From a virus: a stretch of 64,000 bases of DNA. Below are positions 41,778 through 48,657 of this stretch, one piece after another. The translations under genes and the position numbers were made by a program. A model generated the notes under the pieces. The model was not told the origin of the DNA, made no database searches, and was given only the letters and a program-made list of their open reading frames with translations. Position 1 is the stretch's first letter; every line of letters starts with the position of its first letter. The stretch is taken from IMG/VR virus record IMGVR_UViG_3300042893_001761, positions 1-64,000 of that record; one strand, given 5' to 3'.

Positions 41778-42500
41778 ATGGCCAAACTGAAAAACAAACA
41801 GAAAAACAAACAACCGTCAACGGTAATTCCTTTGATTTCCTACAACAATCTAAGGGTTGTTGAACCGTTGACTCTGACTCAAAAGAAAGTGTTTGCTGCG
41901 TACAAGAAAAAGAATCATCTATGCCTTTCTGGTGCAGCGGGTACGGGTAAGACCTTTGTGGCAATGTACCTTGCACTTGAGGAGGTAATGAAGGGTGAAT
42001 CTCCCTACGAGAAAATCATTATTGTTCGTTCGGTTGTTCCGACACGTGACATTGGTTTCCTTCCGGGCGACCGTTCCGAAAAGGAAGCAACATATCTTAC
42101 ACCCTACATTAGTATCCTTGCGGAACTGTTTGGTGATAAACTGGCATGGAATAAACTGGTGGCCAAGGGTACCGTGGAATTCCTCACAACCTCATTTATT
42201 CGTGGTATCACTCTGCGCAAGTCTATTGTGATTGTGGATGAAATGCAGAACCTCACATTCCATGAACTTGATTCGATCATTACTCGATTGGGTGAGGACT
42301 GCCGATTCATTATGTGCGGCGACTATTACCAATCCGACCTTGAGAAATCCAAGGACAAGAGCGGTATCGTCGACTTTATGAAAATCATTTCTCAGATGAA
42401 ATACTTCCATCAGTCCGAGTTCGGCTGGCAGGACATCGTGCGATCCGGAATCGTACGAGACTATATCATGACAAAAGAACTCCTTCGCAAAGAAAAATAA
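41778..42500 (+). CDS. phoH: PhoH-like ATPase
   Basis: 240 residues from ATG 41778. Walker A GAAGTGKTFVAMYLAL (~53), Walker B SIVIVDEMQNLT (~150), then RLGEDCRFIMCGDYYQSDL. PhoH proteins are RNA helicase-like ATPases common in marine phages. It lies among nuclease and repair genes. Confidence 0.9.
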   Translation: MAKLKNKQKNKQPSTVIPLISYNNLRVVEPLTLTQKKVFAAYKKKNHLCLSGAAGTGKTFVAMYLALEEVMKGESPYEKIIIVRSVVPTRDIGFLPGDRSEKEATYLTPYISILAELFGDKLAWNKLVAKGTVEFLTTSFIRGITLRKSIVIVDEMQNLTFHELDSIITRLGEDCRFIMCGDYYQSDLEKSKDKSGIVDFMKIISQMKYFHQSEFGWQDIVRSGIVRDYIMTKELLRKEK

Positions 42501-42505
42501 GCAAT

Positions 42506-42688
42506 ATGTACAGCAAAGGCAAATCTGACGAATCGGACAAATTCGATCGTAATTTTCGTCGCCAGAACAAAAAGAAAAATGCTCGTCCTACTCATACGAA
42601 TGAGGACGAAGAGGACTTCCGTTTGAGCGGTCCCATTGATGCCGAAGAGGTTTTCAAGAGCTACGAAGAATACGAAGATACTAAATGA
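42506..42688 (+). CDS. small charged hypothetical protein
   Basis: 60 residues; basic first half, acidic second half (EDEEDFRLSG, EEVFKSYEEYED). Probably disordered. Four-base overlap with the nuclease gene. Confidence 0.5.
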   Translation: MYSKGKSDESDKFDRNFRRQNKKKNARPTHTNEDEEDFRLSGPIDAEEVFKSYEEYEDTK

Positions 42689-43365
42689 TTTTTACGCATA
42701 AACCCATTGATCTAGGATATAAAGACCTAGTATGTGAGACCCTAGAAACAGGGCGCACATACATGACGCCGAAAGGTACCAAGTACCCATCCGTCACTAC
42801 GGTCCTTGGGATACTGAGTAAGAATGACATTCTTGCATGGCGCAAACGTGTCGGTGAAGAAGAAGCCAATCGTATCTCTCGTAGGGCTGCTGTTCGCGGT
42901 GAAGATGTCCATAAAATGGCAGAACGTTATCTCAATAATGAGACATTGGACCCAAAGAAATATATGCCGCATCTATGGCATACCTTTGGTACGATTAAAC
43001 CCATCCTCGAGAAGAGAGTCAATAACATAGTACTTCAAGAGTGCCCTCTGTATTCCGATCATCTGGGTCTTGCAGGAAGAGTTGATCTTATTGCAGAGTT
43101 TGATAGTGTGCTGTCGATTATTGACATTAAAACATCCAAGAGAGTGAAGGAGAAGGAAGACATCCACAGTTACTTCATGCAGGAAACATCCTACGCAATT
43201 ATGTTCGAGGAGCGCACTGGGATTCCTATTACCAACATTGTGACCATTATGGCCATTGATGAGAACGAACCACGGGTATTTAAGGAACACCGTGATAACT
43301 GGGTAAAACCTCTCCGCGAAACAATTGCAGAATACACTCGGATGAGAATCTTCGGACGGGTATAA
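42685..43365 (+). CDS. PD-(D/E)xK exonuclease (RecB/MGME1-like)
   Basis: 226 residues. RRAAVRGEDVHKMAERYL (~72), GLAGRVDLIAEFDSVLSIIDIKTSKR (~132-157) with D...D-I-K catalytic spacing, and HSYFMQETSYAIMFEE (QxxxY-like, ~166). It matches the RecB-type nuclease of T4-like marine phages. Likely acts in DNA processing or repair. Confidence 0.85.
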   Translation: MIFTHKPIDLGYKDLVCETLETGRTYMTPKGTKYPSVTTVLGILSKNDILAWRKRVGEEEANRISRRAAVRGEDVHKMAERYLNNETLDPKKYMPHLWHTFGTIKPILEKRVNNIVLQECPLYSDHLGLAGRVDLIAEFDSVLSIIDIKTSKRVKEKEDIHSYFMQETSYAIMFEERTGIPITNIVTIMAIDENEPRVFKEHRDNWVKPLRETIAEYTRMRIFGRV

Positions 43366-43368
43366 ATA
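43361..43368 (+). promoter_or_regulatory. T4-type late promoter
   Basis: TATAAATA overlapping the stop of the nuclease gene, 9 bases before ATG 43377. Confidence 0.65.
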
Positions 43369-43376
43369 AAACAATT

Positions 43377-43985
43377 ATGATGAATGAACCTAAACTTGGT
43401 AATCCATTGCTCGATATGCTAAATGTTGAAAAGAAGCAAACCACTTCTTTTACTGATAAAGCCATTGCACATTTACATGAGTATTATCTTGTGGGTGAAA
43501 TCGAAGAAGCCTCGAAATACACCGAATGGTTCAACCAGATGCGGCACTGTCCCGCGAACGACTTCATCAAGATTTACATCAACTCCTGCGGCGGCGACCT
43601 CTGGTCGGCAATTCAATTCATGCGTGTCATTCGTGAGTGTAAGGCTCCCGTAATGGTCTCCGTTGAAGGCGCCTGTATGTCGGCAGCCACAATTGTTTTT
43701 CTTATGGCAGATGAATTTGAAATCTCGGCTCACTCAATGTTTATGTTTCACAACTATTCCGGTGGGACAATCGGTAAGGGCGGAGAGATGATCGACCAGA
43801 TTAAACACGAACGTAAGTGGTCGGAGAGTCTCCTTAATGAAATCTATTCCAATTTCTTGAATCCCGATGAAATTCAAGCAATTTTGGACAATAAGGATAT
43901 TTGGATGGGTGGAGAGGAAGTGGTCAACCGTCTCAATAAACGGAAGAAAGCCCTTCAAAATAAGCGAAAAAAGACTGCAAAATAA
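43377..43985 (+). CDS. clpP: ClpP-like serine protease
   Basis: 202 residues. INSCGGDLWSAIQFMRVIRECKAPVMVSVEGACMSAATIVFLMADEFEI gives the oxyanion glycines and the nucleophile serine in CMSAA (~101); HSMFMFHNYSGG holds the catalytic His (~122). No unfoldase gene is nearby. Late expression would suit turnover of host or scaffold proteins. ATG 43380 is an alternative start. Confidence 0.88.
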   Translation: MMNEPKLGNPLLDMLNVEKKQTTSFTDKAIAHLHEYYLVGEIEEASKYTEWFNQMRHCPANDFIKIYINSCGGDLWSAIQFMRVIRECKAPVMVSVEGACMSAATIVFLMADEFEISAHSMFMFHNYSGGTIGKGGEMIDQIKHERKWSESLLNEIYSNFLNPDEIQAILDNKDIWMGGEEVVNRLNKRKKALQNKRKKTAK

Positions 43986-44015
43986 GCACTATTTTTAGCT
44001 AATGTTGAGGGTCAA

Positions 44016-44065
44016 TCACTTAGGTAATTCTAAGTGATTTACTTTTTGAAGGTTTGTTGTAGGAT
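44016..44065 (+). promoter_or_regulatory. early promoter cassette with 8-bp dyad
   Basis: TCACTTAG (44016-44023) and CTAAGTGA (44030-44037) form a perfect dyad. It runs directly into TTTACT 44038-44043, 16 bases, TAGGAT 44060-44065. Confidence 0.82.
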
Positions 44066-44071
44066 GGTAGC

Positions 44072-44317
44072 ATGTTAAACAACCCAACCTTCAAAAAGTA
44101 TGAATCAACTGTTACCGACATGGAACAGTTCGGCGTCACGAACATTGATGTTTGGTACGAAAGAGCCACGGAATACCGTGTCTCGGCTCAGGACCTTGTG
44201 ATGTCCCTTCTCTCTGATGTTCAACATCTTATGGGTGACTCCGAAAACGAACTTCGGGTCCGTTACATGATCAACCGTGCTAAATGGGTGACCATGAACA
44301 AGTTGGACAACAAGTGA
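44072..44317 (+). CDS. hypothetical protein
   Basis: 81 residues, helical (ERATEYRVSAQDLVMSLLSDVQHL). Single gene between two promoter cassettes. Unknown. Confidence 0.6.
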   Translation: MLNNPTFKKYESTVTDMEQFGVTNIDVWYERATEYRVSAQDLVMSLLSDVQHLMGDSENELRVRYMINRAKWVTMNKLDNK

Positions 44318-44318
44318 T

Positions 44319-44374
44319 AATCAACAACTTAGGACAATCTAATTGATTTACTTTTAGCCAATTTAGTGTAGGAT
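44319..44374 (+). promoter_or_regulatory. early promoter cassette copy A
   Basis: AATCAACAACTTAGGACAAT start, TTTACT 44347-44352, 16 bases, TAGGAT 44369-44374. Near-identical over ~65 bases to copies at 44562 and 44998. Confidence 0.85.
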
Positions 44375-44383
44375 TACATCATA

Positions 44384-44554
44384 ATGAAAAACACGACCAA
44401 ACTTAACCTCACATTCCGTACCGTTACAATCGGCGAGCACTTTATTTCCAGCGGCGCCATCTTTAAGAAGAAGTCGACCAGAACCGCAGCACTTGTCAGC
44501 ACTGGTAGAGTTTTCTATTTTGGTCAATATGATAGCTGCATTGTTGGATGGTAA
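44384..44554 (+). CDS. small hypothetical protein
   Basis: 56 residues, start ATG at the end of the cassette, stop TAA 44552. Beta-rich: LNLTFRTVTIGEHFISSGAIFKKKSTRTAALV, a pattern (vGE.F...g..y.KkS.rta) seen in small phage proteins. Function unknown. Confidence 0.6.
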   Translation: MKNTTKLNLTFRTVTIGEHFISSGAIFKKKSTRTAALVSTGRVFYFGQYDSCIVGW

Positions 44555-44561
44555 CATTACT

Positions 44562-44617
44562 AATCAACAACTTAGGACAATCTAATTGATTTACTTTTAG
44601 CCAATTTAGTGTAGGAT
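44562..44617 (+). promoter_or_regulatory. early promoter cassette copy B
   Basis: Identical to copy A from AATCAACAAC to the start codon; TTTACT 44590-44595, TAGGAT 44612-44617. Confidence 0.85.
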
Positions 44618-44626
44618 TACATCATA

Positions 44627-44965
44627 ATGAAACCTGAAAAACAAAGAATAGCCATTGCGGAAGCGTGTGGATGGAAGATGCACGATCACCCCGACTGCCT
44701 AGCCAAGAAAGAAGGCTGGGTTTCCCGTGCTTGGGAAACTTGGGTTATGAATCCTAGTGGGCTTTTAGTGTTCAAGCATGACATCCCCAACTACCTCAAC
44801 GACCTCAATGCTATGCACAAGGCGGAGAATTTAGTTCTTAGAAGCGCGCAACAGCGCAGGGATTACGCTGATGCCCTAGACGATGGGAATGGCGGTCATT
44901 TCGCAACCTCCGCGCAACGCGCCGAGGCTTTTCTCCGCACGATTGGCAAATGGGAAGAAAGCTAA
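44627..44965 (+). CDS. phage ABA-sandwich-like small protein
   Basis: 112 residues. IAEACGWKMHDHPDCL and the FKHDIPNYLNDLNAM segment resemble the phage ABA-sandwich domain proteins (short, accessory-region proteins with pxYl.D..a). GC content of the 3' half is higher than neighbours, as in recently acquired genes. Confidence 0.6.
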   Translation: MKPEKQRIAIAEACGWKMHDHPDCLAKKEGWVSRAWETWVMNPSGLLVFKHDIPNYLNDLNAMHKAENLVLRSAQQRRDYADALDDGNGGHFATSAQRAEAFLRTIGKWEES

Positions 44966-44997
44966 TGAAACCAAAACAAAAAAACATTGACATTACT

Positions 44998-45053
44998 AAT
45001 CAACAACTTAGGACAATCTAATTGATTTACTTTTAGCCAATTTAGTGTAGGAT
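44998..45053 (+). promoter_or_regulatory. early promoter cassette copy C
   Basis: One mismatch relative to copies A and B (TATATCAT for TACATCAT); TTTACT 45026-45031, TAGGAT 45048-45053. Confidence 0.85.
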
Positions 45054-45062
45054 TATATCATA

Positions 45063-45227
45063 ATGACCAACGACGAATTTCAAGAACTAGTGGATAAGCT
45101 TTTCAATAAGCACGCAAAGCGCCTCGGTGGGGATCATTGGTGTAAGGGCGATCTTGGATTGGATGAATACTTTGTCCTTGATTTCGCCAAGGAATTGAAG
45201 GAGATTCTCGAAAAGGAAAAGAAGTAA
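45063..45227 (+). CDS. small hypothetical protein
   Basis: 54 residues, ATG at the end of cassette C. Helical, Lys/Glu-rich (EFQELVDKLFNKHAKRL, FAKELKEILEKEKK). Unknown. Confidence 0.55.
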   Translation: MTNDEFQELVDKLFNKHAKRLGGDHWCKGDLGLDEYFVLDFAKELKEILEKEKK

Positions 45228-45256
45228 CAAACAATCGAAAATCATAAATTCTACAA

Positions 45257-45442
45257 ATGAAACACAACACCGATTTAAGAAATGCGGAATTTGAATTGAC
45301 TTGGAACGAAACAAATCTTCGTTATCTGTTGACCGACGTAAACCCAAGCCAAGAAAAAATCGAAGCTACGAAAAAAAGAATTGACCAAGTGAAGGCAAAA
45401 ATTCAAAGTTTGAAAAATGAAACCAAATCAAAAAAACATTGA
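45257..45442 (+). CDS. small coiled-coil protein
   Basis: 61 residues; helical hairpin-like (AEFELTWNETNLRYLL, KIEATKKRIDQVKAKIQSLKNE). Overlaps the next small gene by 26 bases. Confidence 0.5.
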   Translation: MKHNTDLRNAEFELTWNETNLRYLLTDVNPSQEKIEATKKRIDQVKAKIQSLKNETKSKKH

Positions 45443-45578
45443 CATTGCAGAGTGGATCGAACTTGACTCAATGAAAAGAGACATCCGAAATGTGTTCGCT
45501 TCATTTCTCAAAACCGACGAAATTTCAGCCGACGACATAAATGCGATCCATAACATTTTGTTTAAAAAGAAAAAATAA
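45417..45578 (+). CDS. small hypothetical protein
   Basis: 53 residues, ATG 45417 to TAA 45576. It starts MKPNQKNIDIAEWIELD; its first ~30 bases recur at 44965 in front of cassette C, where the frame is cut short. Unknown function. Confidence 0.5.
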   Translation: MKPNQKNIDIAEWIELDSMKRDIRNVFASFLKTDEISADDINAIHNILFKKKK

Positions 45579-45616
45579 GTCTCGACATTTATAAAAACTC
45601 TGCTACTTTCTTAAAT

Positions 45617-45811
45617 ATGAAAATCTCCGAATTAATTAACGAACTCAATGCTGTTAAGGCCAAACATGGAGACGTCGAAGCAGTAGTCTACAATTCTGAG
45701 TATGCTAACTATGATACAATTGCGCGTACCCATCCTGTTTATCCAGGTTATCCAGGTCTTAAAAAAGATGAAAACGCGCCCGCTTGGGGTGTTTGTTTTA
45801 CCACTTACTAA
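45617..45811 (+). CDS. small hypothetical protein
   Basis: 64 residues. It starts MKISELINELNAVKAKHGDVEAVVYNSEY, a common small-phage-protein pattern (selI..L....Gd..V.i.), with no assigned role. Confidence 0.55.
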   Translation: MKISELINELNAVKAKHGDVEAVVYNSEYANYDTIARTHPVYPGYPGLKKDENAPAWGVCFTTY

Positions 45812-45812
45812 A

Positions 45813-46037
45813 ATGTCCAACGACAAAATCATTCAAAGTCTTATTCGGTCTGGTATCCTACCCGACCCTAACTTCGTCCCACGTGAGACCAAGGTCAACC
45901 GCTTTGGTATCATGATCTGGGACCACAAAACCGCTGGCCACTGCCAAGTGCTCAATGGTGAATCCTACTCTAACGCTCGCAAATACAATGTCCCACGAAA
46001 AGGCTTCTCTTCAGTTGTTAAATCAATTACAGGTTAA
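45813..46037 (+). CDS. small hypothetical protein
   Basis: 74 residues from ATG 45813. Contains IRSGILPDPNFVPRETKVNRFGIMIWDHKTAGHCQVL and a basic end. It overlaps the HNH gene by 50 bases. Confidence 0.5.
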   Translation: MSNDKIIQSLIRSGILPDPNFVPRETKVNRFGIMIWDHKTAGHCQVLNGESYSNARKYNVPRKGFSSVVKSITG

Positions 46038-46671
46038 TGTATTGACGCCCGTTGATGCAACCGCACGGACCACCTTGGTGCTTGACGGTTCGTACCAAGC
46101 CTATGCCTTCTTTACTGCGCGTGCGTGCATGCGTCATATGATGAATGGTAGGGCTCACGGTATTGACGCCAGTGGTAACACAATTCCATGGGACGGTCGT
46201 GAAGACAATGACGGCTATTCTTGGTCGAAGAACACCATAGAACTATTTTCTAATCAGCCCTGTTTACGTTCGGCTCCCGACCGTATCAGCGGTGAAGAAA
46301 AGCAATGGGCAATTCCGACCATCGTCGTCTGCACTACTCACTTCGGACATACTGTTCGTCGTGGTCAGCAAACCTCACTTCGGAGTCTTTACAGCATCTA
46401 TAAGGGCACCTGTCAGTACTGCCTCAAAAAGATACCTTTCTGCGTTGCCACCAAGGATCACGTGCATCCCAAGTCGAAGGGTGGTACCAATGACGGGTTC
46501 AACCTTGTTCTTGCCTGCCGCGACTGTAATGCTGCCAAGGACAACATTTTTCCATACTTCGACATCAATGGCAAGGAAGTGGTTCCAAAGAACCGTATCC
46601 GAATCGGTGTTCAAATTCCCGAGGATATGGGTATCCGCGAGGAATGGAAGCCATATCTTTATCTACAATGA
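45988..46671 (+). CDS. HNH endonuclease
   Basis: 227 residues from ATG 45988. The HNH fold is visible as YKGTCQYCLKKIPFCVATKDHVHPKSKGGTNDGFNLVLACRDCNAAKDN: two CxxC zinc pairs around H and N. The N-terminal ~110 residues are unrelated and may bind DNA. It may be a free-standing homing-type nuclease or a functional phage nuclease. Confidence 0.85.
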   Translation: MSHEKASLQLLNQLQVNVLTPVDATARTTLVLDGSYQAYAFFTARACMRHMMNGRAHGIDASGNTIPWDGREDNDGYSWSKNTIELFSNQPCLRSAPDRISGEEKQWAIPTIVVCTTHFGHTVRRGQQTSLRSLYSIYKGTCQYCLKKIPFCVATKDHVHPKSKGGTNDGFNLVLACRDCNAAKDNIFPYFDINGKEVVPKNRIRIGVQIPEDMGIREEWKPYLYLQ

Positions 46672-46988
46672 GTTCGTTAATTGACAATCTAGCCAAGCAT
46701 CTTCCAAAGCCACCGCCGGCAGAATTTAAGGTTTCTTATCGTGCTCAATCGTATCCGTATTATAAAGATCTGGATCGTCCATACGATGTACGAAAGATTG
46801 CGATACCCCGGACCATGACGGGGTTGTTGTCACCGGCAATGAGCAATCCATATCTTGATAAACCTACGGAGCTAACTGTGGTATCGTCTGTAGTTACACC
46901 CAATGTGATCGTCGGGGCGGTGTGGCATGATGAGGAAGAAGGCGTCTTGAAGGTTTGGACGATCAATGGATGGCTTCAATTACTTTAA
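46668..46988 (+). CDS. hypothetical protein
   Basis: 106 residues from ATG 46668, overlapping the HNH stop by 4. A Pro-rich N-terminal third and a beta-rich end (VVTPNVIVGAVWHDEEEGVLKVWTINGWLQL). Unknown. Last protein gene before the RNA region. Confidence 0.55.
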   Translation: MSSLIDNLAKHLPKPPPAEFKVSYRAQSYPYYKDLDRPYDVRKIAIPRTMTGLLSPAMSNPYLDKPTELTVVSSVVTPNVIVGAVWHDEEEGVLKVWTINGWLQLL

Positions 46989-47006
46989 AAATAAGTGCTT
47001 TTGTTG

Positions 47007-47047
47007 TTTACTTTTGATGGAAATAGGGTATGATTGTCTTATAAATA
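47007..47047 (+). promoter_or_regulatory. promoter of the RNA region (early box plus late-like box)
   Basis: TTGTTGTTTACTTTT with TTTACT 47007-47012, 16 bases, TATGAT 47029-47034. A TATAAATA box at 47040-47047 follows directly, so the tRNA region may be read both early and late. Confidence 0.7.
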
Positions 47048-47224
47048 AATCAACAAACACTTCAAATGCTTTCAGTACAGATTAAATCAAATACAGAACA
47101 ATATCCACATAGCTGTGGCTTGTTCTGGTCCGTACGCGGAACAGGTTACAGGGGTTAAAAATAAGGTCGATCTAAAATCGAAATTATCTTTAACCTCTGG
47201 GCCATAAAGCTCAGAGGTTTTTTT
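47048..47224 (+). ncRNA. leader RNA with hairpins and terminator (possible attenuator)
   Basis: Between the promoter and a rho-independent terminator there is no ordinary gene. A long hairpin joins CAGAACAA (47094-47101) with TTGTTCTG, with an inner CCACA/TGTGG pair; a 5-bp hairpin TCGAT/ATCGA follows at 47167. A 30-codon frame (47066-47158, MLSVQIKSNTEQ...) spans the large hairpin and could be a leader peptide. The arrangement would allow read-through control into the tRNA genes. Confidence 0.45.
47192..47224 (+). terminator. rho-independent terminator
   Basis: AACCTCTG (47192-47199) pairs with CAGAGGTT (47212-47219) and is followed by T7. Confidence 0.85.
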
Positions 47225-47457
47225 ATCACTTTCAATTTCACTGCCAGACTCCGGCTTTAAGGAGTCCAAACGACCGACAAAGGGTATCCAAACCAGCAAA
47301 GGCTGAGAGGGGTAAAATTAGTTCTTTTTTCAAATAAAAACAGACGAGCCCCGGACGTCTTTAAATAACAGCCGGGCAATTTTTCCTACCTGCACTGAAT
47401 GTCGGGTTCATCCGTGAAAGCAGCAATGCTTCTAGGTGCATGGTGGGATGTTAGTTT
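47225..47457 (+). ncRNA. structured spacer before first tRNA
   Basis: No gene. Hairpins: GACTCC/GGAGTC near 47248 and AGACG/CGTCT at 47342-47360; the loop of the latter (GCCCCGG) can pair with GCCGGGC at 47370, a possible pseudoknot. Contains the recurring GTTCTTTT motif at 47320. Confidence 0.3.
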
Positions 47458-47532
47458 GCCCTTGTAGCTCAATGGTAGAGCACTTGTTTTGTAAACAAGC
47501 GGTTGCGGGTTCAAATCCCATCGGGGGCTCCA
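47458..47532 (+). tRNA. tRNA-Thr(UGU)
   Basis: Acceptor GCCCTTG/CGGGGGC, anticodon loop TTTGTAA, T-loop TTCAAAT, encoded CCA. Confidence 0.92.
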
Positions 47533-47536
47533 TTTT

Positions 47537-47608
47537 CAGTAAGTTCTTCCACAGAAGAACTCCAAACCTGTTGAGTCTGGGGAAGGTTACAACCCAATGT
47601 AACTACTG
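47537..47608 (+). ncRNA. degenerate tRNA-like element
   Basis: CAGTA/TACTG ends; an 8-bp D-arm-like hairpin (47542-47561); a 7-base loop CTGTTGA in anticodon position (stem with one mismatch); and a 5-bp T-arm-like hairpin with loop AACCCAAT. The 3' end is GTTA instead of NCCA. Conserved tRNA bases are missing. Confidence 0.4.
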
Positions 47609-47617
47609 TTATTTTAC

Positions 47618-47707
47618 GGAAGGGTGGCTGAGTGGTTTAAGGCGCTAGTCTTGAAAACTTGAGTCGCCTAAAAACGACCGTGGGTTCGAATCCCACCCCT
47701 TCCTCCA
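47618..47707 (+). tRNA. tRNA-Ser(UGA)
   Basis: Acceptor GGAAGGG/CCCTTCC, anticodon loop CTTGAAA, long variable arm, T-loop TTCGAAT, encoded CCA. Confidence 0.93.
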
Positions 47708-47712
47708 ATTTA

Positions 47713-47802
47713 GGAAATATGGCCGAGTGGTTTAAGGCAAGACTTTGCTAAAGTCTCGGGTCCTCAAAAGCCCCGAAGGTTCGAATCCTTCTATTTCCGC
47801 CA
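47713..47802 (+). tRNA. tRNA-Ser(GCU)
   Basis: Acceptor GGAAATA/TATTTCC, anticodon loop TTGCTAA, long variable arm, encoded CCA. Confidence 0.93.
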
Positions 47803-47807
47803 TTTTC

Positions 47808-47884
47808 GGTCTAGTAGCTCAGTTGGTTAGAGCAATGTGTTGATAACGCATAGGTCGTTGGTTCGAATCCGACCTGGACCACCA
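47808..47884 (+). tRNA. tRNA-Ile(GAU)
   Basis: Acceptor GGTCTAG/CTGGACC, anticodon loop TTGATAA, T-loop TTCGAAT, encoded CCA. Confidence 0.93.
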
Positions 47885-47889
47885 TTTTT

Positions 47890-47964
47890 GCGGTATAGGT
47901 GTTAATGGATACACGTGAGTTTTCCAAACTTGAGTTCTGGGATCGTTACCCGGATACCGCTCCA
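47890..47964 (+). tRNA. tRNA-Gly(UCC) with unusual T-loop
   Basis: Acceptor GCGGTAT/ATACCGC, anticodon loop TTTCCAA, encoded CCA. The T-loop is ATCGTTA rather than TTCRANY; same variant as in tRNA-Phe at 48868. Confidence 0.75.
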
Positions 47965-47967
47965 TTT

Positions 47968-48044
47968 TATTGATGAGAGACAGAACCACTTAAATGTTCG
48001 GGAACCTGTTGGTTGGCTCGACTCTATTCTTTCATCAATATCCA
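47968..48044 (+). ncRNA. CCA-ended stem-closed RNA
   Basis: Exactly tRNA-sized and spaced, but the ends form a continuous 13-bp stem (47968-47980 with 48028-48040, one G-U) followed by T and CCA. No D- or T-arm fits. The inner part has only a 4-bp GAAC/GTTC hairpin and a TTGGCTCGACTC stretch. Confidence 0.4.
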
Positions 48045-48055
48045 TTTTGCAAACG

Positions 48056-48093
48056 CCACGTCATTGGCGAAATTGAGGTTGACTCAAATGACA
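48056..48093 (+). ncRNA. stem-closed RNA fragment
   Basis: A 6-bp closing stem GTCATT/AATGAC near 48060 and 48087 with an inner hairpin TTGAG/CTCAA, or alternatively CGCCA/TGGCG. Followed by CAATTTT, like the tRNA spacers. Confidence 0.25.
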
Positions 48094-48186
48094 ATTTTAA
48101 TGATCTTAAACGTAAACAAAAACGTTATGTTAGAAGCACTGTACACGCTCGACTAACAAAGTGACAGATGGAGAGACATCACCAAT
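48094..48186 (+). ncRNA. CCA-ended structured segment
   Basis: Ends ATCACCA before the ATTTT spacer. Hairpins AACGT/ACGTT (48109), TGTTAG/CTAACA (48128-48158) and GATG/CATC (48168). No cloverleaf found. Confidence 0.25.
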
Positions 48187-48190
48187 TTTT

Positions 48191-48299
48191 GGACCGAAAC
48201 TGATCTTAACACTCACGGGTGTTAATACGTTGAACATTCAACATGACGCTAAAGCATGGAACAGAATGTCGATAGGTTTGATTCCTATACGGTCCACTA
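48191..48299 (+). ncRNA. expanded tRNA-like RNA
   Basis: GGACCG/CGGTCC ends, A discriminator then CTA in place of CCA. A canonical T-arm (ATAGG TTTGATT CCTAT, 48272-48288) abuts the acceptor. About 74 bases lie where a tRNA has ~41, holding hairpins TTAACAC/GTGTTAA and GTTGA/TCAAC. Confidence 0.4.
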
Positions 48300-48306
48300 T
48301 TTTTTT

Positions 48307-48392
48307 GGGCGCGTCGCATAGCGGCTATTGCAGGACACTGTAAATGTCCCCTCTTCGGATAACCCTTGGTTCGAGTCCAAGCGTGCCCACCA
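48307..48392 (+). tRNA. tRNA-Tyr(GUA)
   Basis: Acceptor GGGCGCG/CGTGCCC, anticodon loop CTGTAAA, extra arm, T-loop TTCGAGT, encoded CCA. Confidence 0.93.
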
Positions 48393-48398
48393 TTTTAT

Positions 48399-48471
48399 GT
48401 AGTGTGGTAGCCGAGTTCAATGAACGCGGTGATTGGTAATATGGGTGAATGTAACCCGTCACACTGCTCCA
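48399..48471 (+). ncRNA. CCA-ended tRNA-like element
   Basis: 7-bp acceptor-like stem GTAGTGT/ACACTGC, T, CCA, 73 bases. Inside, hairpins GCCG-GTTC/GAAC-CGGT and GGGT GAATGTA ACCC. No anticodon arm could be assigned. Confidence 0.4.
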
Positions 48472-48475
48472 TTTT

Positions 48476-48570
48476 GAGTAGAAATCCAGTTGTTCGTAAA
48501 ACAGGAGTCGGTGTTATCATTCAGTATGTTGAACAACAGGTAACCGTGCTCGGAACAATCGGTACTACTC
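48476..48570 (+). ncRNA. stem-closed RNA
   Basis: GAGTAG/CTACTC ends. The interior is dominated by a long-range stem GTTGTTC/GAACAAC (about 48489 and 48530). No CCA; followed by ATTTTT. Confidence 0.35.
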
Positions 48571-48578
48571 ATTTTTAT

Positions 48579-48653
48579 AGACCCGTAGTGAAACGTATAT
48601 CACGCAAAGCTACGAACTTTGTATTGAAGGTTAGATTCCTTCCGGGTCTACCA
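48579..48653 (+). tRNA. tRNA-Arg(ACG)
   Basis: Acceptor AGACCCG/CGGGTCT, D-stem GTGA/TCAC, anticodon loop CTACGAA, T-loop TTAGATT, encoded CCA. The D-loop AACGTATA lacks the usual GG. Confidence 0.82.
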
Positions 48654-48657
48654 TTTT

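Noticed and set aside
44384-44554. Suspected frameshift in the small gene behind cassette A.
   Set aside because: A careful recount of bases 44381-44406 gives an intact frame from ATG 44384 to TAA 44552.
43981-45062. CRISPR array, because of regularly repeated ~65-base blocks.
   Set aside because: Repeats end in start codons and carry -35/-10 boxes; spacing is gene-sized and irregular. They are promoter cassettes.
45955-45987. Upstream start for the HNH nuclease.
   Set aside because: It would deepen the overlap with the preceding gene and adds residues without similarity; ATG 45988 is preferred.
47968-48044. Selenocysteine tRNA, because the acceptor-like stem is 13 bp.
   Set aside because: The 13 bp are one uninterrupted end stem without a T-loop or UCA anticodon; no sel genes are in the window.
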